A DNA stretch of 64,000 nt from assembly GCF_009882915.1 (NCBI RefSeq), contig NZ_WTUW01000002.1:382693-446692 (forward strand), written 5' to 3'. The notes beneath the pieces are model-generated. The model had not been told where the DNA came from and searched no databases. It worked only from the letters and a program-made list of their open reading frames with translations. Positions 34,594-44,184 of the stretch are shown here, piece after piece. Source of the stretch: Sneathiella litorea (GTDB lineage Bacteria; Pseudomonadota; Alphaproteobacteria; Sneathiellales; Sneathiellaceae). The position numbers and the translations under genes were made by a program. Position 1 is the stretch's first letter. Each line of letters starts with the position of its first letter.

Positions 34594-37359
34594 TTACCCG
34601 CTGTTGCGCAAACCGGCTGCTATGCCATTGATAGCGATATGAATTCCCCGTAATAGTCTGGGGTTATCGGCGTTTTTGCGACTTTTCTTCAGAAGCTCCA
34701 CCTGAATGTGGTTCAACGGATCCAGATAGGCATAACGGTTATGGATTGACCGATCGAGCAAGGGGTTTTCCTGCAATAGCTGATCATGGTCAGCTATGCT
34801 GAGCAACGCGTCAATCGAGCTCTGCCACTCAGCCCGGATCCGGCCAAAAATTGCCTGCCTTAACTCGACATCCGGTACCAATTCAGAATATCTCGAGGCA
34901 ATCGCAATATTACTTTTCGCCAGCACCATATCCATGTTCGACAATTGCGTATGAAAAAAGGGCCAGTTTGCATACATATCTTTTAAAATAGAAAGCCCGT
35001 TTTCGGGGTTTCTTTCAAGCCAGACCTTGACCGCCGCACCGAACCCATACCAGCCCGGCAGCATCAACCGGCATTGCGCCCAGCTGAATACCCAGGGAAT
35101 CGCCCGCAGGTCCTGCACTTGATGTGTTTTCTTTCGGGACGCCGGACGAGAACCAATATTCAAGGTCGAAATTTCATTAATCACCGTTGACGCCCAAAAA
35201 TACTCCTCAAACCCCTCGGTCTCGTAAACCAGGCTACGATAGGCCTTGAACGCTTCCTCTGACAGTATCTCCATCGTTTCAATGTAATGAGATGGGATGG
35301 CTTCCCCTTCCTCACCAAGAAGCGATGCCTCTAGCGTTGCCGCGGCCAGACTCTCCAGATTACGACGGCCAAGCTCCGGCTTTGAATATTTGAAGGAGAT
35401 TGTCTCCCCCTGTTCCGTAATCCGGATCTGCCCCTGCACAGCGCCCTTCGGTTGAGCAAGAATGGCGTCATAACTCGGGCCGCCGCCGCGCCCAACCGTA
35501 CCACCCCTGCCATGGAACAAACGCAAGCCGACACCGTGGCGTTTGAAGAGATCAATAAGGGCCGTTTCCGCTTTATAAAGCTCCCAACCCGATGTGACAA
35601 AACCGCCATCCTTGTTACTGTCAGAATAACCAAGCATTACTTCCTGCACGCCTCCGCGCGCATCGACTAATCGGCGATATTCAGGAATCGAGAGCAGTTC
35701 ATCCATAATCTCGATACAATTGCGTAAATCCGGGATCGTCTCAAACAAGGGAACAATGTTGATCTTGCTCGTTCCCTCAGGGGAAACAAGCCCGACTTGC
35801 TTGAACAGCACTGCCAGTTCTAGCATGTCCGAGACGCTTTGCGTGTTCGAGATAATGGATGTGGTTATGGAAGACTCACCATATTGTCGATGTCCGTCGG
35901 CCACCGTTTTAAGTATTTCTATCTCGGAAGAAGTTTCTTCTGAGTAGGTCCAGAACGGCCTCAGCAAAGGCCTGCCTGCGCCCAACTCCGCCGTGAGAAG
36001 GCTCACTCGTTCTGTCTCGGCCATTTCTTCATAATTGATATCCTGGTCAACCGCACTCAACAGTTCGCCAATTGTACGGGCATGCACATCCGAGTTTTGC
36101 CGCAAATCTAGCGTTGCCAAATGAAACCCGAAGCAATGAACCGCTCGCCGTAGCTGCTTGAGCCTACCCTCGGCAATCATTTGCGATCCATTCTCCATGA
36201 GTGAGGCATGAATAGTGTCAAGATCTGCCAGATATTCATCCGCATCCAAATAGGCAGGAGCAGGACCCAGCGGCGGTCGCGCGGGTGGAGGTGATCCAAA
36301 CGCGATCAAAGTTGCGACCAGTCGCGCATATATACCCGATATGGCCCGCCGGTATGGCTCTCCTTGGCGGTGAGGTGAATGGTCGGGCGACCTGTCGGCA
36401 AGAGCCAACAATTCTGAAGACATTTCAACGATATTGGTTGAAATTGACAACTCACTTCCGAGCAGATGTGTTTCCTCGAGATAAAAATTGAGTGCATGGG
36501 CGTTCTGCCGCTGAAGGGTTTGGCGAAGCACATCTGCTGTTACAAACGGGTTCCCGTCCCGATCACCACCGACCCAACTCCCCATCCGTAAAAATGGCGG
36601 GATTGCAAACGGTTCCGAACCCAAGTCCTGGCGTACTAGTTCATCTTCCAAATCGTTGTAAAACCTTGGAAGTTCGGCAAAAAACGTCTGGTCATAATAA
36701 GAAAGGCCATTTTTGATTTCGTCTGAAATCTGCAATTTTGTCCGTCGCAAAATATCGGTTTGCCAGATCGTCAAAACCTCCCGGCGAAGAGCTGTGTCGA
36801 TGGCATCGATTTCCTTTTTTGTCCAATCGACGCGCTCGCGGTTTTCCAGCAACTCTGCTATCGCCATTTCCCGCCGCATTGTACTTTTACGCCGAACTTC
36901 TGACGGATGTGCGGTGAGGACCGGAACGACCAGTGCAGTATTAAAAAAGTCGTCAAGCTGCTCCGCAGTTATTCCCTCATTCTTAACTTTTGCCAACGCG
37001 TTGACCATGGTTCCGGACCTCGGCAAGGAACCCGCGATATCATGAAAGCGATTCCGCCTGACGTGGTGTTGATCTTCGGCAATGTTCGCAAGCTGCAGAA
37101 AATAGCTATAGGCCCTTAAGACCAATACTGCCTGTTCTGTCGATAGTTTATTCAGAATGCCTTGAAGCTCTTCTCTGTCGGCAACCGTATTGTCACGCTG
37201 AAACTGAATAGACGATCGGCGGATGGCTTCAACCAAACCAAATATATCCTCGCCTTCCTGCTCCAATATAGTATTCCCGAGCAGGCGACCTAAAAGCCTG
37301 ATATCCTCACGTAAAGGCGCGTCTTTTTCCGCTAGTTGCTTTTCGGCTTCTTTTGTCAT
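34594..37359 (-). CDS. ppc: Phosphoenolpyruvate carboxylase
   Basis: 921 residues, anaplerotic conversion of PEP and bicarbonate to oxaloacetate. Visible signatures: [13 protein letters not shown] with the catalytic histidine, [41 protein letters not shown], and the C-terminus ending NSG, where the family usually has NTG. Length is typical. It is not clearly part of either neighbouring cluster. Confidence 0.97.
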   Translation of the reverse strand: MTKEAEKQLAEKDAPLREDIRLLGRLLGNTILEQEGEDIFGLVEAIRRSSIQFQRDNTVADREELQGILNKLSTEQAVLVLRAYSYFLQLANIAEDQHHVRRNRFHDIAGSLPRSGTMVNALAKVKNEGITAEQLDDFFNTALVVPVLTAHPSEVRRKSTMRREMAIAELLENRERVDWTKKEIDAIDTALRREVLTIWQTDILRRTKLQISDEIKNGLSYYDQTFFAELPRFYNDLEDELVRQDLGSEPFAIPPFLRMGSWVGGDRDGNPFVTADVLRQTLQRQNAHALNFYLEETHLLGSELSISTNIVEMSSELLALADRSPDHSPHRQGEPYRRAISGIYARLVATLIAFGSPPPARPPLGPAPAYLDADEYLADLDTIHASLMENGSQMIAEGRLKQLRRAVHCFGFHLATLDLRQNSDVHARTIGELLSAVDQDINYEEMAETERVSLLTAELGAGRPLLRPFWTYSEETSSEIEILKTVADGHRQYGESSITTSIISNTQSVSDMLELAVLFKQVGLVSPEGTSKINIVPLFETIPDLRNCIEIMDELLSIPEYRRLVDARGGVQEVMLGYSDSNKDGGFVTSGWELYKAETALIDLFKRHGVGLRLFHGRGGTVGRGGGPSYDAILAQPKGAVQGQIRITEQGETISFKYSKPELGRRNLESLAAATLEASLLGEEGEAIPSHYIETMEILSEEAFKAYRSLVYETEGFEEYFWASTVINEISTLNIGSRPASRKKTHQVQDLRAIPWVFSWAQCRLMLPGWYGFGAAVKVWLERNPENGLSILKDMYANWPFFHTQLSNMDMVLAKSNIAIASRYSELVPDVELRQAIFGRIRAEWQSSIDALLSIADHDQLLQENPLLDRSIHNRYAYLDPLNHIQVELLKKSRKNADNPRLLRGIHIAINGIAAGLRNSG

Positions 37360-37778
37360 TGGTCTTACAATCAGTCCTTCATTTTATTCATTCACCATAG
37401 CCCACTCATAAGTTAGAGTAACTTCGCAAAATGAATATTTCGGCAGTATTTTTTGTACTCTAGCCTGTTAAATACAGTGGACGCAATGTAGTCTTCTGCA
37501 ATGATTTATATGATTTTCCGCATCCTCATTCGAACCGCTCCTGCTGCCTATTCGCCGGTTCCAGACGTAACAACATGATAGGCATAATCAGATGTCCGGC
37601 TGTTGAGCGCGAGGCATTCAAAACACTCATTAATAGAATAACAAAACGAGAATCTATTCGTTTGTTAGATCTTCTGGGAAACGTAAAAATATTTAAATCC
37701 CTTCGTATTTTATTAGATAGCTGCTATGAGGCTGTAGTATACAAAGAGCATCTCTAGGATAATAGGAAGACAATCGTA
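37360..37778. other. AT-rich intergenic region at the left end of the glycan cluster
   Basis: 419 bp between divergent ppc and the WbqC gene. It contains a near-perfect inverted repeat TAACAAAACGA / TCGTTTGTTA at 37639-37649 and 37658-37667. A 60-codon frame at 37575-37757 has no ribosome binding site and is not called, although its second half looks helix-forming. Promoters for both flanking genes are expected here. Confidence 0.5.
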
Positions 37779-38465
37779 ATGCGTGTGGCGATCGTACAGT
37801 CCAATTATATACCCTGGAAAGGATATTTCGATATGATCGCGTCTGTGGACCGATTTATCCTTTATGACGATATGCAATTCACACGCCGGGACTGGCGCAA
37901 CCGAAATAAAATCAAAACACCTCAGGGTATGACTTGGCTAACAGTGCCCGTATTGTCAAAAGGCAAATATTTTCAGGCGATAAAAGATACTCAAATTGAT
38001 GGTACTGCCTGGGCCGCAAAACACTGGAAATCAATTGAAACAAGCTACTCTCGGTCACAAAATTTCGAATTGATGGCTGATATTTTCAAGCCGACTTATG
38101 AAGGTGAGATTCCAATGTTTCTCTCCGAACTCAATACACAATTAATTCGCAAAGTATGCAACTTTTTAGGCTTAAATACGATTATCGAGAGCTCAGCTGA
38201 TTACCAATTGGCTGAGGGGCCAAGCGAGCGCCTTCTTGGCCTTTGCGAGCAGGTAAAGGCGGATGTTTATGTTTCCGGACCATTAGCGCGTGACTATCTT
38301 GATACGGCGCAATTTACGTCGGCGGGCATCGATGTTGAATGGTTTGATTACACTGGATATCCGGTTTATGATCAGCTATGGGGCGAATTTGAACACGGGG
38401 TGAGCATTTTGGATTTGATAGCGAATGTCGGACTTGATACTCCAAGCTATATGAAGAACGTGTAA
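37779..38465 (+). CDS. WbqC-family protein
   Basis: 228 residues beginning VAIVQSNYIPWKGYFDM, then DDMQFTRRDWRNRNKIKT, the hallmark of the WbqC family found in polysaccharide clusters. No catalytic mechanism is established; a role in modifying an amino sugar (amino-acyl transfer has been suggested for relatives) is inference. First gene of a tightly packed operon. Confidence 0.87.
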   Translation: MRVAIVQSNYIPWKGYFDMIASVDRFILYDDMQFTRRDWRNRNKIKTPQGMTWLTVPVLSKGKYFQAIKDTQIDGTAWAAKHWKSIETSYSRSQNFELMADIFKPTYEGEIPMFLSELNTQLIRKVCNFLGLNTIIESSADYQLAEGPSERLLGLCEQVKADVYVSGPLARDYLDTAQFTSAGIDVEWFDYTGYPVYDQLWGEFEHGVSILDLIANVGLDTPSYMKNV

Positions 38466-38469
38466 TAAA

Positions 38470-39402
38470 ATGAAACTGTCCATTGTCGCCACTCTCTATA
38501 AAAGCGCCCCGTTTATTGATGAATTTTATGAACGGTGTGTCGCCGCAGCTTCCGATATTTTTGAGAACAACTTTGAAATCATTTTTGTGAATGACGGTTC
38601 TCCCGACGACAGCTTGTCCCGAGCAATTGCGTTATATGAAAGCGATAAACGCGTAAAGGTTGTAGATCTGTCGAGAAATTTTGGGCATCACAAGGCGATG
38701 ATGGCTGGCCTGAGTTTTGCCAGCGGAGATTTAGTTTATTTACTCGATTCTGACTTGGAAGAGCAGCCGGAATGGTTGAAAATATTTTACAGTATTCTGA
38801 CGCAAGAAAATGACATTAACCCAGTCGATGTCGTGTACGGGATACAGGATGCACGTAAAGGTGGGTGGATTGAAAAGATCACGGGTACATTATTTTTCAA
38901 TATATTCAGCTATTTGTCTGAAGCAAATATTCCCAAAAACCTTGTCACTGCCCGCTTGATGAGTAAACGCTATGTAGATGCGCTCCTCTTACACAACGAA
39001 CGGGAGTACTTTATTGCAGGCCTATGGGCCATCACTGGATTTAATCAAGAATCGATTACAGTAAAAAAGCTCTCGACAAGTAAATCAAACTACAGCTTTT
39101 GGAAAAAGTTATCATTTGCGCTCCATCACGTAATTTGCTTCAGTACGGTTCCGCTCAAGCTGATATGCTTGTTCGGCCTTTTTATCGCGGGCATTTCTGC
39201 ATTTTTCGCGATTTTTGTCATTTTCCAGTATTTATTCGGAACACTCGCTGAAGGGTGGCCGTCAATTGTTGTTGCCATCTGCTTCTTCGGCGGGTTAAAT
39301 TTTTTCGGCATCGGGGTATTGGGACTATATATTGGAAAGGTTTTTTCAGAAGTAAAACAACGTCCAAATGCTATTTACAGGCAGATTTATGATGGATCAT
39401 AA
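38470..39402 (+). CDS. GtrB-like polyprenyl-phosphate glycosyltransferase (GT2)
   Basis: 310 residues. The GT-A domain has IVATLYKSAPFIDEF, EIIFVNDGSPDDS and the metal motif LLDSDLEEQPEW. Two C-terminal transmembrane helices (about 230-255 and 265-290) follow. This is the DPM1/GtrB layout: transfer of a sugar from a nucleotide donor to undecaprenyl phosphate on the cytoplasmic side. GtrA at 41618 would flip the product. Confidence 0.87.
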   Translation: MKLSIVATLYKSAPFIDEFYERCVAAASDIFENNFEIIFVNDGSPDDSLSRAIALYESDKRVKVVDLSRNFGHHKAMMAGLSFASGDLVYLLDSDLEEQPEWLKIFYSILTQENDINPVDVVYGIQDARKGGWIEKITGTLFFNIFSYLSEANIPKNLVTARLMSKRYVDALLLHNEREYFIAGLWAITGFNQESITVKKLSTSKSNYSFWKKLSFALHHVICFSTVPLKLICLFGLFIAGISAFFAIFVIFQYLFGTLAEGWPSIVVAICFFGGLNFFGIGVLGLYIGKVFSEVKQRPNAIYRQIYDGS

Positions 39403-40039
39403 ATCCCAAATGCTTGGTAATGTCGCAGAGTACTACAGCGAACGGCTTAGAAAGTTCGGAGCAACAGCAAAAGGCGTCGACTGGAACGATCCTAAGGGAC
39501 AATTTCTCCGTTTTGAACAGTTGGGAAAGCTGGTTTTAGAATCTAGGTCGACAGAAAAAACCTTGTCGATTACTGATTATGGATGTGGCTACGGCGCTTT
39601 CCTGGAATACATCCGTCAAAGCTTCTCCAAAGACGTTGAATATGAGTTTCTGGGCCTTGATGTCTCAGCAGAAATGATTGAGGCAAGCCGTCAGCGATGG
39701 CTGGGCGACGAAAGAGCGCGATTTATTGTAGGTTCCCAGCCTGACCAAAAGACCGATTTCGCCGTCGCCAGCGGAATTTTCAATGTTTGCCTTAAGGCGG
39801 ATCATACCGAATGGCTGGATTATATTCTCGAGACATTGACGACCATGGCCCGCTTTTCAAATAAGGGGTTTGCATTCAATTGCCTGACCTCCTACTCGGA
39901 TGAAGACAAGAAGGCAGATCATCTCTTCTATGCCGATCCCTGCTATATTTTTGATTACTGCAAATCTAACTTCTCTCGCAATGTGGCATTACTGCATGAC
40001 TACGATTTGTACGAGTTCACTATTCTGGTGCGCCAATAA
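39389..40039 (+). CDS. Class I SAM-dependent methyltransferase
   Basis: About 216 residues from ATG 39389 (AGG 7 bp upstream), overlapping the previous stop by 14 bp. The SAM-binding glycine motif is ITDYGCGYGAFLEY, followed by an acidic residue in LGLDVSAEMIEA. Substrate unknown; likely a sugar or sugar-linked acyl group of the cluster product. Its stop overlaps the next start by TAATG. Confidence 0.83.
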   Translation: MMDHKSQMLGNVAEYYSERLRKFGATAKGVDWNDPKGQFLRFEQLGKLVLESRSTEKTLSITDYGCGYGAFLEYIRQSFSKDVEYEFLGLDVSAEMIEASRQRWLGDERARFIVGSQPDQKTDFAVASGIFNVCLKADHTEWLDYILETLTTMARFSNKGFAFNCLTSYSDEDKKADHLFYADPCYIFDYCKSNFSRNVALLHDYDLYEFTILVRQ

Positions 40040-40704
40040 TGACTAGAAAACTAATTATTTTCGGAAACAGCGAAATCGCGGAACTCGCCAAATATTATTT
40101 CGAGAAAGATACGGAATATGAGATTGCGGGCTTTTGCGTGGATCCTGAATTTCTGAAGGGAGATACCTTCTGCGATAAGCCGATTGTATCTTTCGATGAG
40201 GTTCAGTCAAAATTTTCTCCCGAAGATCATTCATTTTTTGTCGCCCTGAGCTATACGAAATTAAATACATTACGTCGGGAAAAATTTGAATCAGCTAAGG
40301 CTCTCGGTTATCAATTTGCCAGTTATATCAGCCCATATGCCACCGTTCTAAATAACGGAAAAATAGGCGAAAACTGTTTCATATTAGAAGACAACACTAT
40401 ACAGCCTTTCGTCTCTATTGGCGATAATGTTACCTTATGGAGCGGCAACCATATTGGGCACCATTCTACAATAAAAAGTCATTGTTTTATTTCCTCTCAT
40501 GTCGTCATTTCCGGAGGAGTTACAATTGATGAGCAATGCTTCGTGGGTGTTAATTCGACGCTGCGCGACGGGATCACCATAGGAGAAAAAAGTGTTATTG
40601 GCGCTGGCGCCATTATTCTTGGCAATGTTGAATCAAGCGGTGTCTATATAGCGGGTAAAACAGAACGTTCTCGGCTTCCAAGCAACAAACTGCGTGGCAT
40701 ATGA
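40039..40704 (+). CDS. NeuD/PglD-type sugar N- or O-acyltransferase
   Basis: 221 residues: an N-terminal Rossmann-like domain (KLIIFGNSEIAELAKYYF) and a left-handed beta-helix of hexapeptide repeats ending VIGAGAIILGNVESSGVYIAGK. This is the two-domain layout of NeuD/PglD/PerB acetyltransferases. With the aminotransferase at 43003 it could N-acylate a 4-amino-deoxy sugar. The next gene overlaps by ATGA. Confidence 0.88.
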   Translation: MTRKLIIFGNSEIAELAKYYFEKDTEYEIAGFCVDPEFLKGDTFCDKPIVSFDEVQSKFSPEDHSFFVALSYTKLNTLRREKFESAKALGYQFASYISPYATVLNNGKIGENCFILEDNTIQPFVSIGDNVTLWSGNHIGHHSTIKSHCFISSHVVISGGVTIDEQCFVGVNSTLRDGITIGEKSVIGAGAIILGNVESSGVYIAGKTERSRLPSNKLRGI

Positions 40705-41621
40705 CGGGTTCCGGATACAGTTGGATAAAGAAGGGGCGTATATTTGCGCCCAAAGGGCTCCACCCCAAATTGCTCAGCCATGCGGCAAACCCCTTGGCGA
40801 TGCCCTTGGCTAAGGACATTTTTCGCGTTTTCTATTCTGGACGCGATGCGAAGAACCGATCGTCTGTTGGCGCCTTTGACTATGATATGAAGTCGGCGCA
40901 GGTGATAGAGGATCATGAAGAACCGTTCTTTTGTTCTGGACTTTCAGGCAGCTATTATGAAAACGGCGTAAGTATCGGTAATTGCTACAGCGTAGGAATC
41001 AAGACTTATATGTTGTTCATGGCTTGGCCAAACCCTGAAAATGCTCATTGGTATGGCGATATAGGGCGGCTTATCGTAAATGACGACATGACATTGTCAT
41101 TGGACCAGGATACTCCGTTCATATCATGCAGGGATTTCAATTCAATCAGTCTCTCATACCCCTGGGTGCAGCCCTCCGATCTGAAAGGGTTTGAAATGTG
41201 GTATGGTACGACCGAAACTTGGGATGCCGGAAACGATGAAATGCTGCATGTTATCAAGAGCGCAGCCTCTTCGGACGGGCAAATTTGGGAACAGACGGAT
41301 AAAGTAATTCCTTTTGCAATAGGTACCGCCCAAGCCTTCTCGCGGCCGACTATTTTAAAAAATCCCGACGGTACCCAGGACATGTGGTTCTCTTACCGTT
41401 CAGGATCCGGCACCCCCTATAGAATAGGGCATAGTCGATTTTCAGATGGAGTATGGTCTCAAACCCCTGGGGACCCCGGAATAGACGTATCGCGGAGTGG
41501 ATGGGACAGCGAAATGATCGAATACCCGTTTGTCTTTAAATATGAGGACAAGATTTTCATGTTGTACAATGGAAACGGCTACGGCGAGACAGGTATCGGA
41601 TTGGCGGAACTGCAAAGATGA
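40701..41621 (+). CDS. Glycosidase-like beta-propeller protein
   Basis: 306 residues, no signal peptide. Repeated propeller-type patterns (AKDIFRVFYSGRDAKNRSSVG, then KGFEMWYGTTETW, TQDMWFSYRSG and EDKIFMLYNGNGYGETGIG) resemble the five-bladed GH43/32/130-like fold. Proteins of this kind in polysaccharide clusters are cytoplasmic and of unknown function; phosphorolysis or sugar binding are possibilities. Coupled by ATGA overlaps on both sides. Confidence 0.7.
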   Translation: MTGSGYSWIKKGRIFAPKGLHPKLLSHAANPLAMPLAKDIFRVFYSGRDAKNRSSVGAFDYDMKSAQVIEDHEEPFFCSGLSGSYYENGVSIGNCYSVGIKTYMLFMAWPNPENAHWYGDIGRLIVNDDMTLSLDQDTPFISCRDFNSISLSYPWVQPSDLKGFEMWYGTTETWDAGNDEMLHVIKSAASSDGQIWEQTDKVIPFAIGTAQAFSRPTILKNPDGTQDMWFSYRSGSGTPYRIGHSRFSDGVWSQTPGDPGIDVSRSGWDSEMIEYPFVFKYEDKIFMLYNGNGYGETGIGLAELQR

Positions 41622-42022
41622 GGTCACGTATTGCGACATTATGGGGAAAGGGCTGGCGCTTTGTTGTGACGGGAGTTTTGTCAAACGTTCTGTTTTACTG
41701 TCTCTTTCTTATTTTGCTCTGGCTAACTGTTCCCTACCAGATTGCGCTAACTGTTACGTATATAGCAGGTATGATTTTCGGATATCTTGTGAACAAGCAC
41801 TGGTCGTGGAAAGATCAAAGCCCTGTTTTACGATCGGCTGCCACATATGTTGTGATATATGGAGTTGTCTATGTCTGCCATCTCGGCTTTGTATCCTATC
41901 TTGTGGAAATTCAGGCATTTACTCCGGCTATAGCGGCTTTGACCTCATTCATTTGTTTGACTATTCCGCTATTCATGCTGCTTGACAAGCTTGTCTACCG
42001 CAAGCCTAGAACCATTCATTAA
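41618..42022 (+). CDS. GtrA-family flippase-like membrane protein
   Basis: 134 residues with four transmembrane helices and the GtrA pattern FVVTGVLSNVLFYCLF near the start and AGMIFGYLVNKHWSWKD in the middle. GtrA proteins are thought to flip undecaprenyl-phosphate sugars to the periplasm. Its presence with a GtrB-like enzyme suggests a glycan-tailoring pathway. Confidence 0.88.
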   Translation: MRSRIATLWGKGWRFVVTGVLSNVLFYCLFLILLWLTVPYQIALTVTYIAGMIFGYLVNKHWSWKDQSPVLRSAATYVVIYGVVYVCHLGFVSYLVEIQAFTPAIAALTSFICLTIPLFMLLDKLVYRKPRTIH

Positions 42023-42033
42023 AGGATTTTGGT

Positions 42034-42858
42034 TTGGAACACGCTGAAATTTTCGAAGATAGGCAACAGGCTGCGCGTCTCCGTGCCGAAGCGGAATTCG
42101 GCTGGCGCGAAATACAGCCTTACTTTGCGGGACAGCAAAAGCCGAACACCGTTCTGGAAGTCGGATGTGGGACCGGATATCTGCTTTCACAAATGGCCCA
42201 GAAATTCAATGATATTTCTTTCACAGGCGTCGAACCAATTGGTTCTGGCTTCACGCAGTTCGAAAGCACCCTAAATACAATAGAAAAGGAATTTGCAAAT
42301 ATCACATTTGTTCGAAAGCGTATCGAAGATATCAAAAGCGAAAAAAGATACGACTTAATTTATTCTATTAATGTGTTTGAACATTTGGATGACTGGCGCG
42401 AGGCAATAGATATATGCATGTCTTTGTTAAATTCGAATGGCCTTTTGGTCATCCTCTGCCCTAATTACTGGATACCATATGAATCTCATTTCTCACTCCC
42501 CGTGATTGGAAACAAATCCCTGACATATAAAGTTTTCTCCAAGAGGATTACCGAAATGGAGGAACGGTTAAGGGCGCAAGGGCTCTGGAAATCATTGAAT
42601 TTCGTTACAGTGCCGCAAATACAGCGTTATTGTAAGGTAAAAGGGTATACGCCGGAATTTGATACGGCCATCATGGCCCGCATGCTTGATCGGTTGGATG
42701 ACGACCCGGAATTCAAGAAACGTCAGAGCAGTCTCGCCAGGTTAGCAAGTATCGCCAATCAGCTTGGGGCAGGATTTGTACTCCGACTTTTGCCTCCGCG
42801 ATGGGGCGCCTACATGAAAGTAACTTTTCGGGCACAAAATCAACAAAATTTAGTGTGA
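42034..42858 (+). CDS. Class I SAM-dependent methyltransferase
   Basis: 274 residues starting with TTG at 42034, with AAAGGA 7-8 bp upstream; no ATG start fits the conserved N-terminus. The SAM-binding motif is VLEVGCGTGYLL and post-motif YDLIYSINVFEHLDDW is typical of UbiG/UbiE-like enzymes. It differs from the methyltransferase at 39389. Likely modifies the cluster glycan or lipid carrier; substrate unknown. Last gene of the packed operon. Confidence 0.82.
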   Translation: MEHAEIFEDRQQAARLRAEAEFGWREIQPYFAGQQKPNTVLEVGCGTGYLLSQMAQKFNDISFTGVEPIGSGFTQFESTLNTIEKEFANITFVRKRIEDIKSEKRYDLIYSINVFEHLDDWREAIDICMSLLNSNGLLVILCPNYWIPYESHFSLPVIGNKSLTYKVFSKRITEMEERLRAQGLWKSLNFVTVPQIQRYCKVKGYTPEFDTAIMARMLDRLDDDPEFKKRQSSLARLASIANQLGAGFVLRLLPPRWGAYMKVTFRAQNQQNLV

Positions 42859-43002
42859 GAAATGTTTTAAGTTGTTGACTATTAAACGCAACCGTTGATT
42901 TTATATGCGGTAAATCTAATGATAATTTTAATTGACGTGAAATTTGATTAATGAGTAATAGCGGTAGGATATTCTTATTGTGTAACGAAAAGCATTCTGT
43001 AG

Positions 43003-44184
43003 ATGTCTGAAATAATTTTTCTTAACAAGGTTTTTATAAGCGGCCAAGAGGCAGCTTATATGCAACAAGCGATCGAAGGTTCAAAGACTGGCGGGGTCCT
43101 TTCCGGTGATGGAAGTTTTACCCATCAGGTGAGCAGATTCCTTGAGAAGCGACTTAACGCACATAAGGTTCTACTGACACATTCCTGTACTGCCGCCTTG
43201 GAAATGGCGGCTATCCTAGCGGATATACAGCCGGGCGATGAAGTGATCATGCCCTCCTATACATTCGTTTCAACAGCAAACGCCTTTGTCCTACGCGGTG
43301 GTGTGCCTGTGTTTATCGACGTGAAACCCGATAGCCTCAATATGGATGAATCCCTTATTGAAGCGGCGATCACAGATAAAACAAAAGCGATCGTCCCTGT
43401 CCATTATGCAGGCGCTCCCTGTGAGATGGATACAATCATGGAGATCGCCGCGCAATACGGCCTGTTGGTAATAGAAGACGCGGCACAGGGTATATATTCC
43501 ACCTATAAAGGGCGCGCCCTTGGAACAATTGGTGATTTTGGCTGCTTCAGTTTTCATGAAACCAAAAATATCGTCTGCGGTGAAGGCGGCGCCCTGTTAA
43601 TAAATCGCGAGGAATTTGCGGCACGTGCTGAAATTGTTAGGGAAAAAGGCACGGACCGCAGCGCATTCATGAGAGGTGATGCAAAAAAATACACCTGGCA
43701 AGATGTTGGCTCCAGCTATCTACCCTCAGATATGTCGGCCGCATTTCTACTGGCCCAGCTGGAAAAAGGCGAAGAAATTACGCAACAACGCCGGAAAGCG
43801 TGGGAGCTTTATGATCAGCGGTTTCGCGGTTCAAACCACATACAGGTTCCATCATATGGTCCTGAAACCGTTATCAATGGGCATATTTATTTTGGCTTGC
43901 TCCATGAAGCTTCGGAACGCAAGGCATTTATCGATGAAATGCGCCGTGGCGGGGTCCAGACCTTAAGCCACTATGTGCCCTTACATTCCTCCCCCGCAGG
44001 ATCGCGCTATTGCCGCGTTTCAGGGTCGATGGAACATACGGAATCATGTGCAGCAAGACTGGTGAGGTTCCCCATGTTTTGTGGAGTAGAAAGCAGCGTC
44101 GATATGATTGCAGATTTAGCACTGAAGATCTTATCAAATTCGACGCCTTCCACCCATGCAGAGAGCGGACAACTCACTGTTTAA
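43003..44184 (+). CDS. WecE/RffA-type dTDP-4-dehydro-6-deoxyhexose transaminase
   Basis: 393-residue DegT/DnrJ/EryC1-family PLP enzyme. Features: HSCTAALEMAAIL, PGDEVIMPSYTFVSTANAFV, VIEDAAQ and the PLP lysine in FHETKNIVCGEGGAL. Closest to WecE, which makes dTDP-4-amino-4,6-dideoxygalactose. It should supply the amino sugar for the acyltransferase. It is separated from the operon by 144 AT-rich bases and has no obvious ribosome binding site. Its stop abuts the stop of the convergent membrane-protein gene. Confidence 0.87.
   Translation: MSEIIFLNKVFISGQEAAYMQQAIEGSKTGGVLSGDGSFTHQVSRFLEKRLNAHKVLLTHSCTAALEMAAILADIQPGDEVIMPSYTFVSTANAFVLRGGVPVFIDVKPDSLNMDESLIEAAITDKTKAIVPVHYAGAPCEMDTIMEIAAQYGLLVIEDAAQGIYSTYKGRALGTIGDFGCFSFHETKNIVCGEGGALLINREEFAARAEIVREKGTDRSAFMRGDAKKYTWQDVGSSYLPSDMSAAFLLAQLEKGEEITQQRRKAWELYDQRFRGSNHIQVPSYGPETVINGHIYFGLLHEASERKAFIDEMRRGGVQTLSHYVPLHSSPAGSRYCRVSGSMEHTESCAARLVRFPMFCGVESSVDMIADLALKILSNSTPSTHAESGQLTV

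Noticed and set aside
37639-37667. Inverted repeat TAACAAAACGA / TCGTTTGTTA as terminator
   Set aside because: No G-C core and no U-run; it could be an operator but there is no further support.
37575-37757. 60-codon plus-strand frame before the WbqC gene
   Set aside because: No Shine-Dalgarno sequence and no family; the surrounding region looks non-coding. Kept only as a note on the intergenic region.
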